Below, piece after piece: positions 44,314 through 52,574 of a stretch of DNA of 64,000 nucleotides. The stretch's first letter is position 1. The number at the start of each line of letters is the position of its first letter. The notes beneath the pieces are model-generated. The model was not told where the DNA came from. It ran no database searches and was given only the letters and a program-made list of their open reading frames with translations. Source of the stretch: Halobacillus halophilus (GTDB lineage Bacteria; Bacillota; Bacilli; Bacillales; Halobacillaceae); the NCBI RefSeq assembly GCF_020171985.1, contig NZ_JAIVAL010000004.1:219856-283855 (forward strand), written 5' to 3'. Made by a program: the position numbers and the translations under genes.

Positions 44314-46029
44314 TTGAATCCACTAGACACAAGGCTGCCTGATGGATTGAGGATTGAACTCAACGATGCCCTAAAGGACGTGTCCCGATTGAAGCTGTTC
44401 CGTAAGCTGCCTGGGTATATGAACATATGGTCTCTGTTTAGCTTGATCATTGTCATACTCATCTTGCTTCCAAACCTAACTATTCTAATTAATTTTTTTA
44501 CGCAAGAAGCTGATAACTGGGCTCACATTCAGGAGTTTATCCTTCCCGATCTGCTTAAAAATACAAGTTTGCTAATCATATTTACAGGAGCTCTCACGAT
44601 TTTAATTGGAACGAGTTTAGCCTGGCTTGTCTCCGCTTATGATTTTCCTATGAAAAAGTTCTTTAAATGGGGTCTTATTCTCCCTTTAGCTATCCCGCCC
44701 TATATCGCGGGATACACGTACAATGGCATTCTGAATTATACGGGAGTCATCCAGTCAACTCTTCGAAATCAACTAGGATGGGAAGTCAACCAATCCTATT
44801 TTGATATATTAACTCTTCCAGGAGCCGTTTTTATCTTTACCCTCTTTCTGTTTCCTTATGTTTACACGATCACAAGAGGGTTTTTAATGAATCAATCTGC
44901 TTCTCTAGTTGAGAATGCCCGGCTGCTTGGTAGGAACCCCTGGGAAATCTTCTTCCGTGTGGTGCTACCGATTTCACGAAGTGCAATTGTCGGAGGCGTA
45001 AGCCTTGTCCTTTTGGAAGTATTGAATGATTACGGTGTTGTGCAATACTTTGGAATTCCTACTTTCAGTACGGCGATTTTCCAGACGTGGTTTGGAATGA
45101 ACGACTTGAACTCAGCTATTAAATTATCTGCTACACTCATGTTTATTGTGTTTGGTATTCTCATTCTGGAAAAAGTTCTGCGAGGCCGTAAGAAGTACAG
45201 TTATTCTCAAGCTAAAGTGAGGCCGCTGGCTCCAATAAAACTTAAAGGAGCTAAAGCATGGTCCGCTTTCAGTTACAGTCTGATCATCTTTTTACTCGGG
45301 TTTTTGATTCCGTTTATTCAGTTAGTCGATTGGATGTTCCTAACATTTGATAAAATTGCCTCTCCGCAGTTTATGCAGCTTATTTGGAACTCGCTGCTCG
45401 TTTCCTTTACAGGAGCAACTGCCATAATCATATTTGCTGTGATCATTGCGAACTTTTCACGAATGCACCAAAGTATTCTCTCTAAGTCAGCCGCACGGGT
45501 TACCATACTGGGATACTCTATTCCAGGTGCAGTCATCGCTGTTGGAATAAGCACCGTTTTCATCCAGATTGATAACTTGTTGTTTAGTTTTTACGAATCT
45601 ATTGGTATGGAACCTACTTTATTCTTAAGTACCAGCTTGTTCATGCTGGTTTCTGCATATGTGATTCGCTTTCTTGCTATTGGGTATAACTCTATGGAGT
45701 CTGGCTTTGAAAAGGTCGGCAACAAATTTACGGAAGCTTCCCGTATGCTCGGAATGAATTTAACTAAAACCTTCTTTAAAGTAGACCTTCGTATGGTTAA
45801 AGGTCCTCTAATCAGCGGATTTATTCTAGCTTTTATTGAAATATTAAAGGAACTGCCTTTAACTCTGATTTTAAGACCATTTAACTTTGATACTTTGTCT
45901 ACTAAAGCCTTTCAATACGCAAGCGATGAACAAATCCATGAAGCTTCGCTCGCCTCTATTATTATCGTTCTTATTAGCGGAATCGCCATCTATATTTTCC
46001 ATCAAGTATTAGAAAAGGAGCCAAATTGA
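44314..46029 (+). CDS. Ferric iron ABC transporter permease (fused, FbpB-like)
   Basis: A 571-residue membrane protein with about 12 helices in two homologous halves. Each half has an EAA loop that docks to the ATPase: ENARLLGRNPWEIFFRVVLP near residue 207 and EASRMLGMNLTKTFFKVDL near 481. The start is probably the TTG at 44314 after AGGTG. The ATP-binding gene follows after 1 bp. Confidence 0.93.
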   Translation: MNPLDTRLPDGLRIELNDALKDVSRLKLFRKLPGYMNIWSLFSLIIVILILLPNLTILINFFTQEADNWAHIQEFILPDLLKNTSLLIIFTGALTILIGTSLAWLVSAYDFPMKKFFKWGLILPLAIPPYIAGYTYNGILNYTGVIQSTLRNQLGWEVNQSYFDILTLPGAVFIFTLFLFPYVYTITRGFLMNQSASLVENARLLGRNPWEIFFRVVLPISRSAIVGGVSLVLLEVLNDYGVVQYFGIPTFSTAIFQTWFGMNDLNSAIKLSATLMFIVFGILILEKVLRGRKKYSYSQAKVRPLAPIKLKGAKAWSAFSYSLIIFLLGFLIPFIQLVDWMFLTFDKIASPQFMQLIWNSLLVSFTGATAIIIFAVIIANFSRMHQSILSKSAARVTILGYSIPGAVIAVGISTVFIQIDNLLFSFYESIGMEPTLFLSTSLFMLVSAYVIRFLAIGYNSMESGFEKVGNKFTEASRMLGMNLTKTFFKVDLRMVKGPLISGFILAFIEILKELPLTLILRPFNFDTLSTKAFQYASDEQIHEASLASIIIVLISGIAIYIFHQVLEKEPN

Positions 46030-46030
46030 T

Positions 46031-46750
46031 ATGTTTATCCAAATCGAAGATCTTTGCTTCAGCTATGGAAATTCAAAAAATAATACCATACAAAATTTCA
46101 ATTTAACTATTGAACAAGGTGAAATCATCTCGATTCTTGGAGAGAGCGGCAGTGGTAAAAGTACAGTACTTCGATTACTTTGTGGACTGGAAACCCCAAG
46201 CTGCGGAAAAATTAAAATCAACGACCAAGTGATGACTGACGATCGCCGTTTTATATTACCCGAAAAGCGCGGCATTGGAATGGTATTTCAAGACTATGCT
46301 CTCTTTCCTCATATGAATGTGAGCGAAAATATCCAGTTTGGACTAAAAGGCTTTGGGCGGAAAGCTAAGCAAAAACGGGTTCAGGAGGTTCTTGAACTCG
46401 TTAATATGGAAAGTTATGCCAAGCGATATCCGCATGAATTAAGCGGTGGTCAGCAGCAGAGAATTGCTCTGGCTCGAGCACTTGCTCCTAAACCTTCTTT
46501 ACTGCTTCTGGATGAACCTTTCAGCAACCTGGACGCGGATCTACAAATTAAGATACGCAATGAATTGAAAGAAATTATTAAGCAAACTGGAATTACTTCC
46601 ATTTTTGTAACCCATGATCGTGAAGACTCAAGAGCTATAGCAGATCGCATTATAACGATGAGAGACGGAGCAGCTCACGACTGGAACTCCATTTGTACAT
46701 CTCGTTACGACCAAAAAGCCAATCAAAAAGAGACCGTCACGATTACCTAG
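46031..46750 (+). CDS. Ferric iron ABC transporter ATP-binding protein (FbpC-like), odd C-terminus
   Basis: A 239-residue ATPase with GESGSGKST (Walker A), MVFQDYALFPHM (Q-loop), LSGGQQQR, LLLDEPFSNLD (Walker B) and VTHDRED (H-loop). The catalytic core is intact, but the usual regulatory C-terminal domain is missing. After MRDG the reading becomes AAHDWNSICTS. The +1 frame there reads EQLTTGTPFV, the expected family text, and the original frame regains sense at YDQKANQKE. Two compensating indels are likely. It is the last gene of the iron operon. Confidence 0.9.
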   Translation: MFIQIEDLCFSYGNSKNNTIQNFNLTIEQGEIISILGESGSGKSTVLRLLCGLETPSCGKIKINDQVMTDDRRFILPEKRGIGMVFQDYALFPHMNVSENIQFGLKGFGRKAKQKRVQEVLELVNMESYAKRYPHELSGGQQQRIALARALAPKPSLLLLDEPFSNLDADLQIKIRNELKEIIKQTGITSIFVTHDREDSRAIADRIITMRDGAAHDWNSICTSRYDQKANQKETVTIT

Positions 46751-46761
46751 CTCCTTCCATA

Positions 46762-46796
46762 CAAAAACGCTGCCGTGTTAAACGGCAGCGTTTTTA
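46762..46796. terminator. Bidirectional terminator
   Basis: AAAAACGCTGCCG and its complement flank a 7-nt loop, with A- and T-runs on either side, between the iron operon and the thioesterase gene. Confidence 0.9.
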
Positions 46797-46798
46797 TG

Positions 46799-47320
46799 TT
46801 ATCTATTTCTTTTCCAAGGCAATTTAGTTCCGAATTTCTCCGCAAGCTCTTTGGACTCTTTCCTTCTTTCTTTGCGGTATTCATGACGTCTCTTCGCTCC
46901 GTCATGCAGCCACTGTTCTTCTTCTGTCTCTGGATAGACACCTGGTACAGTGGAAGGCTGGTTGTTGTCGTCTACCGCAACCATTGATAGAAAAGCAGTG
47001 GTACAAACTTTGCGGTCGCCTGATAGTAAATTTTCAGTAGTCGCTTTGACAAACACTTCCATTGAGGTGTTATGAGTGTAAGTAACAAAAGCCTCTACAC
47101 AGATTGTATCCCCTTCTTGAACCGGCTGCAGAAAGTCAACTGAATCCGTTGAAGCTGTTACAACCGGCTTCCTGCAGTGTCGCACCGCAGCAATAGCGGC
47201 TACATCGTCAATATATGCCATTAACCTTCCTCCGAATAAAGTTCCGTGACTATTCGTGTCAGGTGGCAGTACGTGTGAGCTTTTTACAGTAAGTGAATCT
47301 ATACATGGTTTTGCGTCCAT
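46799..47320 (-). CDS. Acyl-CoA thioesterase (YkhA/BCH family hotdog)
   Basis: A 173-residue hotdog-fold hydrolase that releases CoA from acyl-CoA. The diagnostic start is VLPPDTNSHGTLFGGRLMAY, with Asn and Gly lining the active site, then DDVAAIAAVRHCRKP. A basic tail (KRRHEYRKERRKESKEL) may bind nucleic acid or membranes. ATG at 47320 follows AAAAGGAGAG. The frame stays open upstream for over 300 bases but has no RBS and overlaps the histidine kinase gene in another frame. Confidence 0.92.
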   Translation of the reverse strand: MDAKPCIDSLTVKSSHVLPPDTNSHGTLFGGRLMAYIDDVAAIAAVRHCRKPVVTASTDSVDFLQPVQEGDTICVEAFVTYTHNTSMEVFVKATTENLLSGDRKVCTTAFLSMVAVDDNNQPSTVPGVYPETEEEQWLHDGAKRRHEYRKERRKESKELAEKFGTKLPWKRNR

Positions 47321-47384
47321 TAATTTCGTCTCTCCTTTTCTATGGAATCGTTCTCTGATGATAGTATACCATGAACGTCTAAAT

Positions 47385-48716
47385 TCAACCTTCAGGGGGC
47401 AAATGAATTTCGAATAAGGCCCCCGGCCGATCTGGGTTGTTTGCGGCTCGAATTTTCCCACCGCTCCGTTCAATAATGGCTCTTGAAATAGCCAGACCCA
47501 ATCCTGTTTCCCCTTCTTTTCCTTTAATAAAACGTTCAAATAATTGAGGCAGGAGATCCTCAGAAATCCCTTCCCCATCATCACTGACATGAACTTTAAG
47601 ACCTTTGTCGTCTCTGTACGTATGAATATGAATCTGATTTTGGGCGTGGCGGATAGCATTACTTAAAATATTTATAAAGGCTTGCAGTACCCTCTCCTGA
47701 TCTACATTAGAGTAGAATAAATCATTTGTATCCACCTCAATTTCCACACCTTTTTCCTGAGCTAACGGCAAGAGCCTGTCCTTAGCCTGATGCACTAATT
47801 CTATAATCTCGGTGCGTTCAGGGTGATATACATCCTCACTGCTGTCCAATTTGGCGAGCAGAATCATTTCATTTACTATTTTTTTCAACCGATCCGTCTC
47901 ACTAACCATCACATTCAATCCTTTTTCGGCCGCTTCTCCTTCGAACACACCATCACGTATCCCTTCCGCATAGCCTTGAATAGACATCAGCGGTGTTTTC
48001 AGTTCATGTGAAGCATTTTGAAAGAATTGTTTCTGAGAGTGTATATAGCGTGCCAGTTCCTCTGCCATATGACGAACACTTTGTTCTACTTCTTTAATTT
48101 CACCAGTAGCTTCTACAGGACGTACATCCTTGAATTGCCTTTTTTCAATTTTTTTGACTTCTTGTTTTAACTTCGTCAGCGGCGTCACCAGTCTCCGTGT
48201 CAGGAAGTAGCTGACTACTATAGCAAGAACCAACCCAATTAAGAAGACAACCACCATTCGAAAAGCAAATACCGATTGAACGGCCTGCAAATCATTTAGT
48301 GGTGTCGCCATCACTAGAACTTCATCATTTTCTTCAGATAATGGAAAGTCATAGATAACGTACTTCTCTCCCCCGCTTTCCCACACTTCCTGGTTTTTCA
48401 ATTCACTTTCATATTCCTGCATCCACGTACGTGCTATTTGAGAAGGCATCGTACGAAACAATATGGTATTTTCATTCACATTGAACAATAGGATAGGATA
48501 ATTTCGATCCTGAAGAAGCTGAGACAACTGCGGACTCCTGGAAGCGTCTTCTTCGTTAATGATATCAATTAGAAGTTCTGCTCTCGCTTTAAGTTGTCTT
48601 TGTTCATCCTGGATCAGCATGTCCATTAAAAGGGAATAGATAAAAAAAGCAGTAATTGACATGATAATAATGATCAAGGCAGTAAATGCTGCATTCAATT
48701 GATAAAGAAGTTTCAT
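47385..48716 (-). CDS. cssS: Secretion-stress sensor histidine kinase CssS
   Basis: A 443-residue sensor. Helix 1 lies at about 10-31, an extracytoplasmic domain at 32-152 and helix 2 at 153-173, followed by HAMP, the dimerisation motif NASHELKTPLMSI (phosphoacceptor His237) and an ATPase domain with NAIRHA, DDGEGI and GLGLAI. Its start overlaps the regulator stop by ATGA. Divergence from an htrA-type protease is the same layout as B. subtilis cssRS-htrB, where the kinase senses misfolded secreted proteins; the name rests on that synteny. Confidence 0.88.
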   Translation of the reverse strand: MKLLYQLNAAFTALIIIIMSITAFFIYSLLMDMLIQDEQRQLKARAELLIDIINEEDASRSPQLSQLLQDRNYPILLFNVNENTILFRTMPSQIARTWMQEYESELKNQEVWESGGEKYVIYDFPLSEENDEVLVMATPLNDLQAVQSVFAFRMVVVFLIGLVLAIVVSYFLTRRLVTPLTKLKQEVKKIEKRQFKDVRPVEATGEIKEVEQSVRHMAEELARYIHSQKQFFQNASHELKTPLMSIQGYAEGIRDGVFEGEAAEKGLNVMVSETDRLKKIVNEMILLAKLDSSEDVYHPERTEIIELVHQAKDRLLPLAQEKGVEIEVDTNDLFYSNVDQERVLQAFINILSNAIRHAQNQIHIHTYRDDKGLKVHVSDDGEGISEDLLPQLFERFIKGKEGETGLGLAISRAIIERSGGKIRAANNPDRPGALFEIHLPPEG

Positions 48717-49405
48717 GAGGAGTGTCCTTTGTCACGCAGCCTATAGCCATATCCCCATACGGTTTCAAGGGGAAGCTGCTTCATCTTTTTGCGCAATCGC
48801 TTAACGAGATCATCAACGGCCCGGTCACTGCCGAAGTAGTCTTCTCCCCAAACTTTCACTAATAACTCCTCCCTGGAAAATGCACGGTTTACTTGAGAGG
48901 CTAAAATCCGGAGCATTTCGAATTCCTTCGTTGTTACCTCCACTTCTTCATCCTGAAAATAAGCTCTGCGTTCTTCTTCATGGAGAAGGAGTTCACCGCT
49001 TTCAATTCTATTTTCCATGGAATGCTGCTCTGGCTGCATTACTTCCCAGCGCTTTAAATGACGTTTTACTCTTGCCACAAGCTCACGAGGACTGAAAGGC
49101 TTGGTCAAGTAATCATCTCCGCCAAGTTCCAATCCAAGGATTTTATCTACTTCTTCATCCTTAGCTGAGATGATAATAATTGGAACCTGGGAGCTCTCTC
49201 TTACTTTTTTACAGAACTCATAGCCATCCATTCCAGGAAGCATAATATCCAGCACCCATAAATCAGGCGATTCCCTTTCAAATATTTCCCACGCTTTCTC
49301 TGCTGTCTCAACGGCTGTTACTTTCAATCCCTCTTTTTTTAAATATCCTTCTACTATATCTCTGATATTTGGATCATCTTCTACCAATCCCACGAATTGA
49401 TTCAT
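48713..49405 (-). CDS. cssR: OmpR-family response regulator CssR
   Basis: A 230-residue regulator with a receiver domain (EDDP, phosphoacceptor Asp53 in VLDIMLPGMDG, Lys in DDYLTKPFSP) and a C-terminal winged helix (FEMLRILASQ ... VDDLVKRLRKKM). ATG at 49405 follows AGGAGGG at a good distance; an in-frame GTG at 49414 abuts the RBS. The naming follows its coupling to CssS and the divergent htrB-like gene. Confidence 0.88.
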   Translation of the reverse strand: MNQFVGLVEDDPNIRDIVEGYLKKEGLKVTAVETAEKAWEIFERESPDLWVLDIMLPGMDGYEFCKKVRESSQVPIIIISAKDEEVDKILGLELGGDDYLTKPFSPRELVARVKRHLKRWEVMQPEQHSMENRIESGELLLHEEERRAYFQDEEVEVTTKEFEMLRILASQVNRAFSREELLVKVWGEDYFGSDRAVDDLVKRLRKKMKQLPLETVWGYGYRLRDKGHSS

Positions 49406-49468
49406 CCGGACCACCCTCCTAAAGATCAGGTTTCCTCTATCATCTCATATTTTTATTCTCTCCTCCCG

Positions 49469-49497
49469 TTTTACACACTTTTTCCACATTTTCTCCA
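49469..49497 (+). promoter_or_regulatory. Three 10-bp-phased TTTT repeats, candidate CssR sites
   Basis: TTTTACACAC, TTTTTCCACA and TTTTCTCCA start exactly 10 bp apart between cssR and htrB. CssR targets in B. subtilis carry short T-rich octamer repeats, so these are good candidates, but I cannot confirm the consensus. Confidence 0.45.
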
Positions 49498-49598
49498 AAA
49501 TCATTCCATATATGAGTCGTAGAATAAGAATTGTACAAAGAAACGCAGCACGAATTAGTCAGCAGCACTTATTCCTTTAAGGGAGGTCATTGCATAAA

Positions 49599-50750
49599 AT
49601 GATGGACGAAGAAAATAAAAATCAAGCTAAACGAAGTTATAAACGTACAGGATTAGCATTCAGTGTGTTAGGAGCAATTATTGCTGTTTTCATAGTAACC
49701 ACAGTTTTTCAATGGAAAGGCGTTTCCATAAACGTTAATACAGATAAGCCTACCGCTCAAGCTGATGAATTGAACCTGGGCGAGGCTCAAAGCGCCACTA
49801 CCCAGGCAATCAATGAGGCTTCCGAAGCAGTAGTTGGCGTCAGTAAAATGAAAGAAACGCCTCAGGGAACTCAAAAAGCCGGCACAGGTTCTGGGGTCAT
49901 TTACAAAAAAGATGGTGATCAAGCTTATGTCGTAACAAACCATCACGTGGTAGAACAGGCTAGCAGTCTGGAAGTTGTCATAAGCGGAGGTAAAAAGGTA
50001 GAAGCCGAACTCAAAGGCAGTGACCCCTTAACAGACCTCGCCGTTTTACAAATAGATAGCGAACATGTCAAAAAGGTTGCCGATTTAGCTAAAGCAGAAG
50101 ACGTAGAGGTCGGACAAACAGCCATAGCCATAGGTAATCCGCTTGGCATGGAATTCGCAGGTTCCGCTACGAAAGGTATTGTCAGTGGTCTTGAAAGAAA
50201 TATCCCTGTAGATCTTAATGGAGACCAGCAGCCAGATTGGCAAACCGAAGTTATTCAAACGGACGCAGCGATTAACCCGGGAAACAGCGGTGGTGCGCTT
50301 GTTAACCTTCAAGGTGAAGTTATAGGTATCAACTCCATGAAAATCGCTAAAGAAGAAGTCGAAGGTATTGGCTTCTCCATTCCAATGAACGTAGCTAAAC
50401 CAGTCATTGAAGATCTGGAGACAAATGGTGAAGTAAAACGTCCTTATATGGGTGTATCTCTTCAAGATCTCAGCCAAGTTCCCGGATCTATACTGCAGAG
50501 AGATCTAAACCTGCCTGCTGATGTAACTAAAGGCGTTATTGTTCAGGCAGTTGCTGAGAACTCTCCTGCTCAAAAAGCAAACCTAAGTCAATACGATGTA
50601 ATTACTGAGATTGATGGCAATAAAATTGATTCACTTATGGATCTGCGCCAAATTCTCTATAACGATGTAAAAGATGGCGAAACTGTTGAGCTAACCGTTT
50701 ACCGAGACGGAGAACCTATGAAAGTAGATCTTAAACTTTCTTCCCAATAG
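49599..50750 (+). CDS. htrB: HtrA/DegP-family serine protease HtrB
   Basis: A membrane-anchored quality-control protease of about 383 residues. A basic N-terminus and one helix (about 18-37) anchor it outside the membrane. The trypsin-like domain carries the triad His116 (VTNHHVV), Asp146 (LTDLAVL) and Ser230 (NPGNSGGAL). One C-terminal PDZ domain begins near 285 and includes KGVIVQAVAENSPA. GGGAGG precedes a TTG at 49590 closely and the ATG at 49599 loosely; I prefer the ATG. It is divergent from cssRS. Confidence 0.92.
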   Translation: MMDEENKNQAKRSYKRTGLAFSVLGAIIAVFIVTTVFQWKGVSINVNTDKPTAQADELNLGEAQSATTQAINEASEAVVGVSKMKETPQGTQKAGTGSGVIYKKDGDQAYVVTNHHVVEQASSLEVVISGGKKVEAELKGSDPLTDLAVLQIDSEHVKKVADLAKAEDVEVGQTAIAIGNPLGMEFAGSATKGIVSGLERNIPVDLNGDQQPDWQTEVIQTDAAINPGNSGGALVNLQGEVIGINSMKIAKEEVEGIGFSIPMNVAKPVIEDLETNGEVKRPYMGVSLQDLSQVPGSILQRDLNLPADVTKGVIVQAVAENSPAQKANLSQYDVITEIDGNKIDSLMDLRQILYNDVKDGETVELTVYRDGEPMKVDLKLSSQ

Positions 50751-50759
50751 TTAATAAAT

Positions 50760-50831
50760 CCGGTGGGAGACAATTGAAGGAAGTGGACTTAGCCCGGCAC
50801 TTCTGAGGTAGTCGTCGTTCTTACCACCAGG
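50760..50831 (+). ncRNA. Candidate structured RNA downstream of htrB
   Basis: An outer pairing CCGGTGG/CCACCAGG (one bulge) encloses a GAAGTG/CACTTC hairpin (50780-50803). The region is more GC-rich than its surroundings, has no ORF, and precedes the terminator at 50876. It may be a processed small RNA or an htrB 3' UTR element. I match it to no known RNA class. Confidence 0.3.
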
Positions 50832-50875
50832 CATGCTAACTATTTTCAAAAACCATAAAAACCTCTCTCTTGTAA

Positions 50876-50911
50876 GGGTATCCATCGATCGCTCGTGGAT
50901 ACCCTTTTTTT
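50876..50911 (+). terminator. Terminator of the htrB unit
   Basis: GGGTATCCA pairs with TGGATACCC around an 11-nt loop and is followed by seven T residues. Confidence 0.9.
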
Positions 50912-50923
50912 GTTCTGATAAAC

Positions 50924-50958
50924 ACAAAAAAAACCACTAGCCTGCGGGGGTAGTGGTT
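50924..50958 (-). terminator. Terminator of the BmrR-like gene
   Basis: AACCACTA/TAGTGGTT stem followed by eight T residues on the minus strand. Confidence 0.85.
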
Positions 50959-50977
50959 TATAGGTCTTCACTGCTTC

Positions 50978-51673
50978 TTATTTTCTCACTCGAATTCGCA
51001 CTTCTCTCATTAGCTCATCTTCACGAGCCGTGATGAATACGTCCACGATCTGACGAATAAAAAAGGGACCTTCGGGATGATACCCTCTCTTTTTCACATA
51101 CTCTAATAATTCTTCATACAAGGAGGTATTCATGCTATTTCTAGTATAAAGAGTGGCATACATTCCTTCTTTTAGTATGATTGTTCGGTCAGCGTTGATT
51201 TGTGTTTCTTCTGCAATAACGCTGTATATCCCTTCATATTCAGGAGAATCTTCATCTCCAATGTTTTCCAAAGACCTTATCAATCCAATACTCCCTGCCA
51301 TTGAAGGTGAAAGTCCAGCTTCATATATTCTATTTTGAATGATCGTATTCAGATCATCGTTTGTCTTAATTCTGCCTTCATTTTCAATGAGTTTTGTTTC
51401 AGAGTAATATTGAATCCTTGGCTGATTTATATAATTAGTATTCGCTGCTTGCTTTAAGGCTTGAATTTTTCTATGCAGCTGTTCATTTCTTCTGGAAAGT
51501 TCTTCAATTTTGTCACGATTCACCTTTTCCTGTCTTTTTAATCCATTTATATAATCTTCTAATGTACGTTTCTTACCTGGATCAGGCATCGCTTCGTGTT
51601 CTTCATTTGAAGAAAAGGGTTTAATAGGAATGTTATAGAATTCTGAATTATGATCTATGCTGCTTTTCTCCAC
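50978..51673 (-). CDS. BmrR-like effector-domain protein lacking the HTH
   Basis: A 231-residue protein. A disordered N-terminus (1-30) leads into a coiled coil (about 35-75, KRQEKVNRDKIEELSRRNEQ), then a GyrI/BmrR-type ligand-binding domain (about 90-231) with IVVIAEET-like strands, ILKEGMYATLYTRN and EELLEYVKKRGY. This is the linker-helix plus effector half of a MerR-family multidrug regulator without the winged HTH. No HTH remnant lies upstream. It may be a truncated regulator or a free ligand sensor. Confidence 0.78.
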   Translation of the reverse strand: MEKSSIDHNSEFYNIPIKPFSSNEEHEAMPDPGKKRTLEDYINGLKRQEKVNRDKIEELSRRNEQLHRKIQALKQAANTNYINQPRIQYYSETKLIENEGRIKTNDDLNTIIQNRIYEAGLSPSMAGSIGLIRSLENIGDEDSPEYEGIYSVIAEETQINADRTIILKEGMYATLYTRNSMNTSLYEELLEYVKKRGYHPEGPFFIRQIVDVFITAREDELMREVRIRVRK

Positions 51674-51855
51674 AATTCCACCCCCTTTAGGTTAGTATTC
51701 TCACTCTCTACTATATCCATAAACTAGTACATTTTATACGGATTCCACCTAAAAAAACACCAAAAGTTTACAATCACTGCCCTTCACTAACTTAGCCGAC
51801 CATTTTCCCTTAAATATAATCCCGGTTATATCTCAAGAGTGATAGTTACACTAAA

Positions 51856-52446
51856 GCTCCCGTTTGTTGAAGACTTGGTTTCGAGGTATTTGTTGAGCGG
51901 AAGGTCCTCCGGGGGACGATTTCGCTTTTCGGCCCTGCACGATGCAGGGTCGTTCGACGTTGCCACAGGACGTGGCGATCTTAGTCGAACTTCTTATATG
52001 TGCTGAGCTTCCTCGGGCTTATCAGCCCTGCGGGATCTTACCGATCATGTTCATCCCACAGGAGTCTCCATCATCCCCCTCCTGACCTTGCGATATATGG
52101 AGCTCGAAATCTTATTCGAAACGCACCGGTTTATGGTGGAGATTAACTATTAAAAATAAGCGTACATGGGTGGATAATTCCCGTTATAGAAGCATTTGCG
52201 GCAGATCCAAGCACCTCTCCACCGCCTATAGAAGGGTCCGTTTACCAGATATTGCTGGGGTGGCGGAGAAAACAGCGAGACTCCCGCGGGAGAAGGAGCT
52301 AGGCGAGACCCCACAGGGAGTGATAACGACTGAGGAGGCTTGCCAGTTCCCCCGCAGGAAAGCGAGTTGTTTCCGTAGCCATCCTTCTCTCTTTCTTAGA
52401 AACGGACCAAATATATCTCGAAACTGAGTCTTCAACTAATCGGCCC
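51856..52446. repeat. Mosaic intergenic repeat, copy C (long form)
   Basis: A 591-bp element. The ends carry GTTGAAGACTTGGTTTCGAG and the inverted TTGAAGACTCAGTTTCGAGA, extended by flanking CACTAAAG/CTTTAGTG. It holds a GGCCCTGC hairpin, a TGCTGAGCTTCCTCGGGCTT module shared with copy E and a GAGACTCCCGCGGGAGAAGG module shared with copy A. It fills most of the 900-bp gap between the BmrR-like and cls genes; I see no protein gene in that gap. Confidence 0.82.
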
Positions 52447-52502
52447 TTTAGTGCAATAAGTATTTTATGAAAAATAATCCATAACGTTTATTGAAAAGAA
52501 TT

Positions 52503-52544
52503 AAAAAACCAACAGTCCCCCTCTCATATGAGGGGGACTGTTGG
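52503..52544 (-). terminator. Terminator of the cls gene
   Basis: A perfect 15-bp stem CCAACAGTCCCCCTC with complement, a 6-nt loop and a six-T tail on the minus strand, 30 bp past the stop. Confidence 0.9.
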
Positions 52545-52574
52545 TCGATTCCTGATAATATAAACTGTGTATGC

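Noticed and set aside
47321..47659. N-terminal extension of the acyl-CoA thioesterase
   Set aside because: The extension overlaps the cssS coding region in another frame, while a clear RBS and family start are at 47320.
52170..52435. Overlapping open frames on both strands
   Set aside because: They are chance frames in GC-rich repeat copy C and resemble no protein.
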